The notes below the pieces were generated by a model. That model was not told the DNA's origin. It saw only the letters and a program-made list of their open reading frames with translations, and searched no databases. Positions 1-7,190 of a stretch of 64,000 nucleotides of DNA are shown here, piece by piece. The first letter of the stretch is position 1; each line of letters begins with the position of its first letter. This DNA comes from an uncultured Clostridia bacterium (GTDB lineage Bacteria > Bacillota > Clostridia > Monoglobales > Monoglobaceae): assembly GCA_947589045.1 (NCBI GenBank), contig CANQBQ010000011.1, forward strand, positions 1 through 64,000, read 5' to 3'. The translations under genes and the position numbers were made by a program.

Positions 1-26
1 CCCCCGCGTTTCGCGACAGCTTTATT

Positions 27-55
27 ATATTACCACCTTTCTTCCCTTTTGTCAA
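27..55 (-). promoter_or_regulatory. Sigma-A promoter reading left out of the window
   Basis: On the minus strand there is TTGACA (50-55), a 17-bp spacer and TAATAT (27-32). It points towards the left edge, so a divergently transcribed gene or RNA must start just outside the window. Confidence 0.6.
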
Positions 56-314
56 CACTTTTTTTGAATTTTTTTCATTTTTACACCTTGCACAAACGGG
101 CGGGCTTTTTTATCCGATGTGATTGGTAATTTCGCCATCTTGGAACGCAAATTTTAAAACCTTTCCTTATATAATATATACATATATTATTTTTCGGTCG
201 GCGGCTCCGTGCAAAAAAATTGTATTTCATCGGCGAGTATGAGAGAGTATGAGAGAGTATAACGGCGAATTTTAAAGTTTGGGTACAGGTAAATTATTTT
301 TTTGCAAAAAACAC

Positions 315-343
315 TTGACAAATGCGGCGGAGCGTAATATAAT
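315..343 (+). promoter_or_regulatory. Sigma-A promoter of rplM-rpsI
   Basis: Consensus TTGACA (315-320), 17-bp spacer, TATAAT (338-343). Transcription should start about 40 bp ahead of the rplM start, leaving a short 5' UTR with AGGAGG at 375-380. Confidence 0.85.
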
Positions 344-390
344 AGACAACGCTCACGAGAAATTGATAAATTTTAGGAGGTAAAGATATA

Positions 391-825
391 ATGTCTACTT
401 ATATGGCGAAAAACGGTTCGCTTGAGAAAACATGGTATATCATTGACGCTGCGGGCAAGCCCCTGGGCAGAGTTGCGGCGAAGGCGGCAAGCATTTTAAG
501 AGGAAAGCACCGTCCGGAGTACACCCCGAATGTTGACTGCGGCGATTATGTGATAATCATAAACGCAAAGGACGCTGTTCTTACGGGTAACAAGCTCCTT
601 GAAAAGAAGCACTATTCGCACACCGGATATATTGGTCACTTGAAGGAAGTTTCTTACAAAGACTTAATGGAAACACGTCCCGAGCTGGCTATGGAGTATG
701 CTGTAACGGGAATGTTGCCGCACAACACGCTCGGCAGAAAAGCGGCTAAGAAGCTCAAGATTTATGCCGGCGCGGAGCATAACCACGAAGCACAGAAGCC
801 TGTTGCCTGGACAGGCGAGATATAA
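391..825 (+). CDS. rplM: 50S ribosomal protein L13
   Basis: Large-subunit ribosomal protein L13, an early-assembly protein that binds 23S rRNA. The 144-residue length is normal for the family and the protein carries the conserved core around [17 protein letters not shown] near the N-terminus and [13 protein letters not shown] near residue 105. AGGAGG lies 10 bp ahead of the ATG. It is followed after 15 bp by rpsI, the nearly universal L13-S9 operon, and the pair has its own consensus promoter. L13 of some Firmicutes represses this operon through a leader RNA; I do not see a clear leader fold here. Confidence 0.98.
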   Translation: MSTYMAKNGSLEKTWYIIDAAGKPLGRVAAKAASILRGKHRPEYTPNVDCGDYVIIINAKDAVLTGNKLLEKKHYSHTGYIGHLKEVSYKDLMETRPELAMEYAVTGMLPHNTLGRKAAKKLKIYAGAEHNHEAQKPVAWTGEI

Positions 826-840
826 GGGAGGGGGATACAA

Positions 841-1236
841 ATGGCAAATTCAGTTCAGTATTACGGTACAGGAAGAAGAAAGAAGTCCGTTGCCAGAGTG
901 AGACTCGTTCCCGGCAGCGGAATTGTTACGATAAACAACAGAGGCATTGACGATTATTTCGGTCTCGAAACGCTCAAGACCATCCTCAATCAGCCTTTGG
1001 TTCTTACAAATACGATAGGCAAGTTTGACGTAATTGTAAATGTAAGCGGAGGCGGCTTCACCGGTCAGGCAGGAGCTATCCGCCACGGAATTGCAAGAGC
1101 GCTTCTCGAGGTTGACGAGGAGTTCAGACCCGCGCTTAAGGCTGCAGGTTACCTCACTCGTGACCCGAGAATGAAGGAGAGAAAGAAGTACGGTCTCAAA
1201 GCCGCACGTCGCGCTCCGCAGTTCTCAAAGAGATAA
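841..1236 (+). CDS. rpsI: 30S ribosomal protein S9
   Basis: Small-subunit ribosomal protein S9, whose basic C-terminal tail reaches towards the P-site tRNA. At 131 residues it is of normal length. It begins with the typical [16 protein letters not shown] block, has [19 protein letters not shown] in the middle, and ends in the conserved APQFSKR tail. GGAGGG sits just upstream of the ATG. It is the second gene of the rplM-rpsI operon and is followed by a strong intrinsic terminator. Confidence 0.98.
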   Translation: MANSVQYYGTGRRKKSVARVRLVPGSGIVTINNRGIDDYFGLETLKTILNQPLVLTNTIGKFDVIVNVSGGGFTGQAGAIRHGIARALLEVDEEFRPALKAAGYLTRDPRMKERKKYGLKAARRAPQFSKR

Positions 1237-1254
1237 TTTTCACAAAAGAACACC

Positions 1255-1288
1255 AAAACCCCGAAGTCTTGCGGCTTTGGGGTTTTTT
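1255..1288 (+). terminator. Intrinsic terminator of rplM-rpsI
   Basis: Stem AAAACCCC...GGGGTTTT with an inner AAG/CTT pairing, followed by a run of T, 18 bp after the rpsI stop. Confidence 0.85.
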
Positions 1289-1348
1289 ATGTGCAACGAT
1301 TTGACTGTGCGGTTTGAGGGATATTACTATTGTAAAAACAAAAAAATC

Positions 1349-1378
1349 TTGACTTATGTTATCATATATGATAACATA
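1349..1378 (+). promoter_or_regulatory. Toxin-antitoxin promoter with embedded palindromic operator
   Basis: TTGACT (1349-1354), 17-bp spacer and TAACAT (1372-1377). The spacer and -10 are covered by a perfect 24-bp palindrome at 1355-1378 (arms TATGTTATCATA and TATGATAACATA). This is the expected layout for autorepression by the downstream HTH antitoxin; the binding itself is inferred. Confidence 0.8.
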
Positions 1379-1417
1379 ATATATAGATATAACATATACT
1401 ATATTGGGAGTTGCACA

Positions 1418-1783
1418 ATGGATTGGCAAATTGAATATTACAAAAAGGAAAATGGCAATATTCCCGTTTTGGATTTTTTACTCACTTTAAATCCCAAAAT
1501 GAGAGCAAAGGCGTTTTCCGAAATTGAATTGTTGGAAAAACACGGATTAAATCTCAGAGAACCTTATGTAAAGCCGGTAAGGGGCGAAAAATATAAAGGA
1601 CTGTTTGAGCTTAGAATAAAATTCTCATCCGATATTAGCAGAATATTTTATTTTACTTTTCAAAATAATACCTTTGTATTGCTTAACGGCTTTACTAAAA
1701 AATCCGGTAAAACACCGAAAAATGAGTTGGACAAAGCAATGAGATACAAAAAAGATTATGAAAGAAGGTGCTGTGATGAGTAA
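1418..1783 (+). CDS. HigB/Gp49-type toxin (RelE superfamily)
   Basis: Probable ribosome-dependent mRNA interferase of the phage Gp49-like/HigB family. The 121-residue protein starts MDWQIEYYKKENG and carries the family hallmarks: a VLDFLLTL helix, a LRIKFSSDISRIFYFTF strand pair with the conserved Arg, and FVLLNGFTKKSGKTP, the KKsxKTP end typical of HigB. The ATG at 1418 is preferred over an upstream in-frame start because GGGAG lies 7 bp ahead of it and the promoter lies inside the longer version. The toxin gene precedes the antitoxin gene, which is HigBA order, and the two overlap by 8 bp. Confidence 0.88.
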   Translation: MDWQIEYYKKENGNIPVLDFLLTLNPKMRAKAFSEIELLEKHGLNLREPYVKPVRGEKYKGLFELRIKFSSDISRIFYFTFQNNTFVLLNGFTKKSGKTPKNELDKAMRYKKDYERRCCDE

Positions 1784-2060
1784 AGCGGGAGCGAAATTTT
1801 CGGAAGTGAAAGATATCCTGATGAAAGACGTTGAGTTTAAGGAAGAATACGAAAAGTTAAAGCCGAGATACGACATTGTATCTCAAATCATAGAGGAACG
1901 CGCAAAACAGAATATCACGCAGGAGGAACTTGCATTTAGAGTCGGGACGCAAAAATCCAACATCTCCAGGCTGGAAAGCGGGACGTATAATCCATCGCTT
2001 GATTTTCTGACAAAGATAGCACAATCTTTGGGAAAAGAAGTACAAATCGTATTGAAGTAA
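1776..2060 (+). CDS. HigA-type antitoxin (XRE-family HTH)
   Basis: Cognate antitoxin and probable autorepressor. The 94-residue protein has a helical N-terminus (toxin-binding in this family) and a C-terminal HTH_3 domain at about residues 38-92, with QNITQEELAFRVGTQKSNISRLESG covering the recognition helix. The start at 1776 overlaps the toxin stop by 8 bp and has AGAAGG 7 bp upstream. Translational coupling and the operator at 1355-1378 suggest a standard self-regulated module. Confidence 0.88.
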   Translation: MSKAGAKFSEVKDILMKDVEFKEEYEKLKPRYDIVSQIIEERAKQNITQEELAFRVGTQKSNISRLESGTYNPSLDFLTKIAQSLGKEVQIVLK

Positions 2061-2162
2061 ATCTCAAAACTACTATGTACATTGTGACAAAAGGGGTTAA
2101 AATAGGGGGTGAAATTCACTATCCAGATTTTTTCCTTTGAACTGCAAAAAATAAAACAGCAA

Positions 2163-2198
2163 AACAAAAAGAGCAACGCATAAGTTGCTCTTTTTGTT
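2163..2198 (+). terminator. Intrinsic terminator after the higBA module
   Basis: Perfect 15-bp stem (left arm 2163-2177, right arm 2184-2198) with a 6-nt loop, ending in CTTTTTGTT. The arms are also A/T-rich outside, so it can work on both strands. Confidence 0.8.
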
Positions 2199-2347
2199 GA
2201 TTTTCTGCGGCGGATATGGTATGATCTTTCCATAATCAAACAAATTGACAAATCGGATTTTTGCCATAAGCTTCACGCAACAAACCTTGCGGCGAAAAAA
2301 CCGGCAACCCGAAACTCAATAATGTTAAATAAGGAATGAATTTAGAC

Positions 2348-3082
2348 ATGGAAGATAAGAAAACGGGAAATAATTCGTATTATCTTATGTGTGAGAGAAA
2401 AGAAATTTATCATATTTTAATGGTTGTAGCCGGATTCTTCGGAGCATACACCTTTTTGCTCCGAGGTAATGTATTCTGCAATGCCCAGACAGGGAATGTA
2501 GTGCTGATGGGTATGGCTTTGGGCGCGGGAAAATGGAGAGATGCGTTGTATTATCTGATACCGATTTTTGCCTATATGCTCGGCGCCTTTGTATCTGAGC
2601 TTCTTCCCAATCCGGTTAAACATCATCTTCCTGTCCGTTGGGACACCCTGCTGATTGCGATAGAGATGCTGGCAGTGCTGGCTCTGGGATTTGTTCCCTT
2701 GTCAGCACCCGTTCAAATTGCTCAGGTTACAATTAATTTTGTTGCTTCCATGCAGTACAATACCTTTCGTCAGGCAGAGGGCGTACCGATGGCAACAACA
2801 TTTGCCACGAATCATATCAGGCAGATTGGAATAGGTTTGGCAAAAGAGATTGCGCATTTTCGTCTGCAGGATAAAACGCATCGAAAGAAATTACGAGAAC
2901 ACCTTGCTATGCTGATGTTTTTCCTCGCGGGAGCCGTAATAGGAACGCTCCTGTGTAATTCGGCAGATGAAAAGGCTATTTGGGCGACCCTGCTTCCGCT
3001 TGGCATTTTGCTTGGCGTATTTCTCTATGCGGATTTTGTCGGAGAAAAGGCTTTGAAGGAAAGGAAACCGGCAGGGCATTGA
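2348..3082 (+). CDS. DUF1275 (YoaK-like) membrane protein
   Basis: Integral membrane protein of the YoaK/DUF1275 family; the substrate is unknown. About six membrane segments can be seen, beginning with ILMVVAGFFGAYTFLLRG, then the family signature NAQTGNVVLMGMALG, then YLIPIFAYMLGAF and TLLIAIEMLAVLALGFV, with a final GILLGVFLYADFVG near the C-terminus. The ATG at 2348 is about 12 bp after AAGGA; another ATG at 2336 overlaps that site closely and is less likely. The gene is bracketed by two similar AAGAGCAA/TTGCTCTT hairpins, so it may be a self-contained insert. Confidence 0.85.
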   Translation: MEDKKTGNNSYYLMCERKEIYHILMVVAGFFGAYTFLLRGNVFCNAQTGNVVLMGMALGAGKWRDALYYLIPIFAYMLGAFVSELLPNPVKHHLPVRWDTLLIAIEMLAVLALGFVPLSAPVQIAQVTINFVASMQYNTFRQAEGVPMATTFATNHIRQIGIGLAKEIAHFRLQDKTHRKKLREHLAMLMFFLAGAVIGTLLCNSADEKAIWATLLPLGILLGVFLYADFVGEKALKERKPAGH

Positions 3083-3152
3083 GTCAAACGTATAAATTAG
3101 GAAAGCCGCGCATCCCCGTTTGTCAAACAGTTAAAAACTAAACACCAAAATC

Positions 3153-3184
3153 AAGAGCAATCGAAAAACGGTTGCTCTTTTTGT
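3153..3184 (+). terminator. Intrinsic terminator after the DUF1275 gene
   Basis: AAGAGCAATCG, loop aaaa, CGGTTGCTCTT, then TTTTGTTG. The stem core is the same as in the hairpin at 2163-2198 on the other side of the gene. Confidence 0.8.
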
Positions 3185-3200
3185 TGCCTAAAAGGTTAAC

Positions 3201-3227
3201 AAAAAAAAGCCGCGCATTTGCGCGGCT
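3201..3227 (-). terminator. Intrinsic terminator of the GH3 locus
   Basis: AGCCGCGC (3208-3215), loop attt, GCGCGGCT (3220-3227). On the minus strand the stem is followed by eight T, about 40 bp after the glycosidase stop. Confidence 0.88.
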
Positions 3228-3263
3228 CCTTTAAACTTTCAATTCCCTGTTTAATTTTCTGTT

Positions 3264-6200
3264 CTATTTTATTTTATTTATACTTCCAAGGTTATACACC
3301 TTTGTATAGCCGAGGCGCTCCGCGACTTTCATCGCCTTTGCGGAACGCAGTCCCGACGCGCAGTAAACGATTATCGTATCGTCCTTCGACTGCTCCGAGA
3401 GCCAGCCCTCGAACTCGTCAAACGGCACGTTCAGCGAGCCTTCATAGTTCGCCGCCGCAAACTCCGCCGCGCTTCGCAAATCGACCAGCTTGGCACCCTC
3501 CGCCGCAAGTGCGAGAGCAGCCTCCGCCTCGATGTCGTCCTGCCTTACGTCGGACAAGTCCACGGTCTGCTCCGACTCGCCGCCCGTCAAAACGAGCTTG
3601 CCGTCATCGGACGATATGCTCTCTATATCAAAATCGCATACCTTTTTGAGCGTCGCGCACTTGGAGCAAGGCGGCATTGTTATGAGCCAGCCGTCCTTAC
3701 AGCCGAGGTACATCTGGTCGTCCACCGCGTAAATATCAATCACCGAAGGATTGCTTGGCGCGCCCTTGTCGCTCTCCGCAAAATATTCGGGAGTCATATC
3801 CGTCCAGACCGTGCCTGCCGCACTTGTATATATGCTCGTGCTTCCGTCGCCCAAATCGCACACGAGCGCGGCAATCATATCATTCCAATTCGTCAGCTTT
3901 TTAAACGCCACGTTTTTGCCGTATTCCGAGTTAAAGCTTATCGTCTTTGTCTCGCCGCCAAACTTGTCAACCGCTGTTATTTCGTCGCCCGAAACGCTCA
4001 CCTGCGCCAAATCGTTCTCGGCAAAAAGCGTCTCCGCGGAGCTTACCGACGACGTGCTTCCGCCATTGGTGTAGGTAAACTGCATATAGTCAAGGTTGCC
4101 GCAATACTTTCCGTCGGTGTTCAGTTTGACGAACAGTCCGAGAGTTCCGCTCTTGCTGAACCGTATCGGATGGTCGTAATAAGTGTCCCAATTCTTAGCC
4201 GCAACAAGCGTAACCTTGCCGATGCTGTTTTCCGAGGTCAGCAGTTTGCCTATATCGGTCGCGTTCGCCGTATCGACATCAACCGACGAAACATCTACCG
4301 CGAAAAATTCCGCCGTCGCCGTACCCGCATCGTTTCTTATCGCCGCGTGCAGGCTTATTTCAGCCAAATTATTCATATCGCGTGGTCCGAAATAGAATAT
4401 GTCGCCGTCTCTTGTGTTTTCCACAATATTGCCGGTCGTCGTCGCCTCTTTCGCCCACTTCTTTGCACAGCTCTCAAACTCTACATTAAACTTCGCTATA
4501 ATATCCGCGGGGTCAAACGGTTCAAACGTCTGTGCCGGAGGCGGCGTGGGCTCCTCGGTCTTTTCGGGCGGAGGAGTGGGCTCGGTGCCCGACTTGCCCG
4601 CCTCAAACAGCACGGCATACAAAGTCTTGTTGGAGCCGCCGCCGTAAACATATACGGGTATTCCGCCCTTTACGTTCATCTGAACGCCGCATATGGTGTT
4701 GTCGCCGTACTTGGATACCGTCTTGCCGTCCTGCTCTATATTCATATATCTGTCGTCGCTCGCTTTAAACACGGCTGTAACCACGCCGTCGGCGTCGGGC
4801 GTGAACCAAACTCTGCGTGCTCCGGGCTCGCCTCTGCCGCCTTTCAGGCTTCGGGTAAAGCTGTATGTTCTGCCGCCGTAGCTGAATGTGCCGCCCTTGT
4901 CGGTCTGCCAGCCGCCGTCGCCGTCCATTCCCAGACCGCTTGAGAGCTTCGCTCCCTCGGCGGTGTCAAAGAACGAATCGAATACCGAGTCGCTGAAGTT
5001 GTAAACCAAAAGCTCTTTGGGTTCGGCTATCTCATATGTCAGCTCTATCGGAGCTGTAAGGGGGTTCATAATGTCGAGTCCGTTCCACGTAAGAATTTTT
5101 ATCTTGTCGCCTGTTGTAAATCCGCCGAAGTCGTATCTGCCCGCCGAAGCAAATTCCTTTGCCTCGCCCTTTGTAATCTTGTCGTCGCCGTCATAAGCCG
5201 CCGCCAAAACCGCGCTCTTGTCGTATGCGACAGATACGCCGACCTTGCCGCCGGGCGCAACTACCGTGTAAACATCGTCGGTGTTGTACTTCAGCTTCAT
5301 ATAGTCGAGGTTTGATTTGTTGGTCTGAACAAAAATCGTGCCGCAGCCGTTTTCGTCAAGAGACAGACGCGCAAGCTCCTGCTCGTTTACCTGCGCGGTC
5401 ACCTCCGCCCAGTTCGTCCACGCGCCTGTTATGGGCGAGCTTGCCGTTGCAACTATCCAGTCGCTGTTGCCCATAAGAGATACTTTTATGGGTGCCGATA
5501 CATCCTTTTGAGATACGCGGAAGGTGATTTCGGTCAGTCTGTCGAGCTTTACGCCGTCGAAACGCAGCCAGTAAGCGTTTGTGTTGCCCGCGTTTTTGCC
5601 GCCGCCCGACGCGCCGTCTTTAACGTCGTCGAGCTTCGCGCCGCCGCTTGCATCCGCGCTCTCGCCCTCTATCTGGAGATTTGCGTAAATCGTCGCCGAG
5701 CCGCTCTTTCCGTTTGCGTAATCGTTTGCGGTGACTTTAAATATGCCGTTCTCGTAGAGCTTCAGCACACCGCTGTTTATATCTATCTCCGCGTCTCGTC
5801 GTGCCGCCGAGCCGTCAAGCTGTTCAACAGACCATACTATGTTTGAGTCAACCTTTGCGCCGCCGTTTAACGCCTCAAGCTCAACGGTGCACGGATTGTC
5901 AACCGTAAAGGTGCCGCTTATCGAGGTCGTGTCCGCCTTGTACTCTCCTATGCCTTCCGCCGAATAATCTATCACGCCGCCTACAAGCACGTTCGGATTT
6001 ACCGAAGCTATGGTGTATTCCTCGGTCAGCGAGATTTTGGGTACCGCCTTGATTTCTTCGACCGCCTTCGCAACTTCTACCGAGAGAGTGCCCTCTATCG
6101 CCGCGTTCTCTATCTTCTCGTGCATTTCATTGTATATGCTGTTTATGAGCGCCCAGTCCTCAGCGGTGTACGCCTCTTCAACACAACTGTTATATGCCGC

Positions 6201-7175
6201 TTCGAGCATACCGAGATACTCGGCCTTCTTGCTGTCGCTCATTCTCGCGGTGGTTTGCATTACAACGGGGAAAGAAGTTTTTACTTCTTCGCCGCCCTTG
6301 GAAGCGGTGACGGTTATCGTAGCCGTTCCCTCCTTCGTACCCGCGGTTACAATGCCGTTTTCGTCTACGCTTGCAACGCTGTCATCGGAGCTTTGATAGC
6401 TCATCGTAATGCCGTTTGCCGCGAAGTCGCTCACAATTTGACCGTCCTTAAGTACAACGGTCGCGCCCGCGTCAACAGAGTTGCCCGCAACGGCGGGGTT
6501 TTGACCCGATGCGTCCGTCGCAAGATATACCTTAATTCCCGACGGAATAACGGTAACTCTTTTCAGCGCGTCGCTAAGCGTGCCGCTGACGTTAAACGTG
6601 CAGGTCTTGTCGGCAGTTGAGCTTCCGCCTACTGCCGCGGTGTAACTACCCTGTATTACATAATTCTTCTGAGTAGCCTCGTCAAAGAAGTACACGTCCG
6701 CCACGTTCAGTTCAAACGTAACAGTCTTTTCCTCGCCCGCATTAAGCTCCACTCTCTCAAAGCCCTTGAGCTGTTTAAGCGGAATATTTTTGCCGTCCGC
6801 GCCGGGCACGCTGACGTAGAGCTGTGCTACCTCGGTTCCCGCCACGCTGCCGGTGTTGCGAACCTTTGCGGTTACCGTCACGGTGTCGTTCGCGCCCGCG
6901 CTCTGCTTATCTACTGTCACGTCCGAATATTCAAACGTCGTGTAGCTCTTGCCGTAGCCGAAAGGATAAACCGGTGTTCCGCTGTAATACTGATAGGTTC
7001 TGCCGGGATAGTCGGCTCCGGGATTGTTTATATCCGACGCCAGCTCATAGTTTGTGAAGTTATATTCTATGCCGTCGATTTTCTGCTTTGCCGAGCCTAT
7101 CGGCATTTTGTCAAGGTCTGCCTTGGTGTACCACGTGGTCGAGAGTTTACCCGACGGATTTACCTCGCCCGTCAA
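3264..7175 (-). CDS. C-terminal part of split GH3 protein: FN3, Ig-like and CBM6-like modules, rhodanese
   Basis: Continuation, in the same frame, of the GH3 gene that stops at 7191; 1303 residues from the first ATG after that TAG. It opens with the end of the GH3 (alpha/beta)6 domain (TGEVNPSGKLSTTWY), then the FN3-like domain at about 60-195 (YPFGYGKSYTTFEY), a Big_2 Ig-like domain at about 210-305, a helical FIVAR-like stretch, two CBM6-like modules separated by a beta-rich module and a Pro/Thr linker (TPPPEKTEEPTPPP), a CSKC motif, and a rhodanese domain in about the last 90 residues with an intact active-site loop YCASGLRSA. It has no signal peptide or good RBS of its own, so alone it is probably not made or not secreted. 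A rhodanese at the end of an exported glycosidase is very unusual. Confidence 0.85.
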   Translation of the reverse strand: MTGEVNPSGKLSTTWYTKADLDKMPIGSAKQKIDGIEYNFTNYELASDINNPGADYPGRTYQYYSGTPVYPFGYGKSYTTFEYSDVTVDKQSAGANDTVTVTAKVRNTGSVAGTEVAQLYVSVPGADGKNIPLKQLKGFERVELNAGEEKTVTFELNVADVYFFDEATQKNYVIQGSYTAAVGGSSTADKTCTFNVSGTLSDALKRVTVIPSGIKVYLATDASGQNPAVAGNSVDAGATVVLKDGQIVSDFAANGITMSYQSSDDSVASVDENGIVTAGTKEGTATITVTASKGGEEVKTSFPVVMQTTARMSDSKKAEYLGMLEAAYNSCVEEAYTAEDWALINSIYNEMHEKIENAAIEGTLSVEVAKAVEEIKAVPKISLTEEYTIASVNPNVLVGGVIDYSAEGIGEYKADTTSISGTFTVDNPCTVELEALNGGAKVDSNIVWSVEQLDGSAARRDAEIDINSGVLKLYENGIFKVTANDYANGKSGSATIYANLQIEGESADASGGAKLDDVKDGASGGGKNAGNTNAYWLRFDGVKLDRLTEITFRVSQKDVSAPIKVSLMGNSDWIVATASSPITGAWTNWAEVTAQVNEQELARLSLDENGCGTIFVQTNKSNLDYMKLKYNTDDVYTVVAPGGKVGVSVAYDKSAVLAAAYDGDDKITKGEAKEFASAGRYDFGGFTTGDKIKILTWNGLDIMNPLTAPIELTYEIAEPKELLVYNFSDSVFDSFFDTAEGAKLSSGLGMDGDGGWQTDKGGTFSYGGRTYSFTRSLKGGRGEPGARRVWFTPDADGVVTAVFKASDDRYMNIEQDGKTVSKYGDNTICGVQMNVKGGIPVYVYGGGSNKTLYAVLFEAGKSGTEPTPPPEKTEEPTPPPAQTFEPFDPADIIAKFNVEFESCAKKWAKEATTTGNIVENTRDGDIFYFGPRDMNNLAEISLHAAIRNDAGTATAEFFAVDVSSVDVDTANATDIGKLLTSENSIGKVTLVAAKNWDTYYDHPIRFSKSGTLGLFVKLNTDGKYCGNLDYMQFTYTNGGSTSSVSSAETLFAENDLAQVSVSGDEITAVDKFGGETKTISFNSEYGKNVAFKKLTNWNDMIAALVCDLGDGSTSIYTSAAGTVWTDMTPEYFAESDKGAPSNPSVIDIYAVDDQMYLGCKDGWLITMPPCSKCATLKKVCDFDIESISSDDGKLVLTGGESEQTVDLSDVRQDDIEAEAALALAAEGAKLVDLRSAAEFAAANYEGSLNVPFDEFEGWLSEQSKDDTIIVYCASGLRSAKAMKVAERLGYTKVYNLGSINKIK

Positions 7176-7190
7176 TACCTTTCCGAGAGC

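Larger units (their letters stand above)
1..390. other. Non-coding region upstream of rplM
   Basis: AT-rich and without a plausible gene. It holds a minus-strand promoter at 27-55, a perfect 20-bp AT palindrome at 171-190 (arms ATAATATAT and ATATATTAT), a duplicated decamer gagagagtat at 241-260 and the rplM promoter at 315-343. I could not fold a convincing ribosomal-protein L13 leader in the short 5' UTR. Confidence 0.5.

Noticed and set aside
4170-4943. Long plus-strand ORFs opposite the GH3 and M60 genes (also 27584-29230)
   Set aside because: They are shadows of GC-rich coding sequence on the minus strand, Arg/Cys/Val-rich and without family features or RBS.
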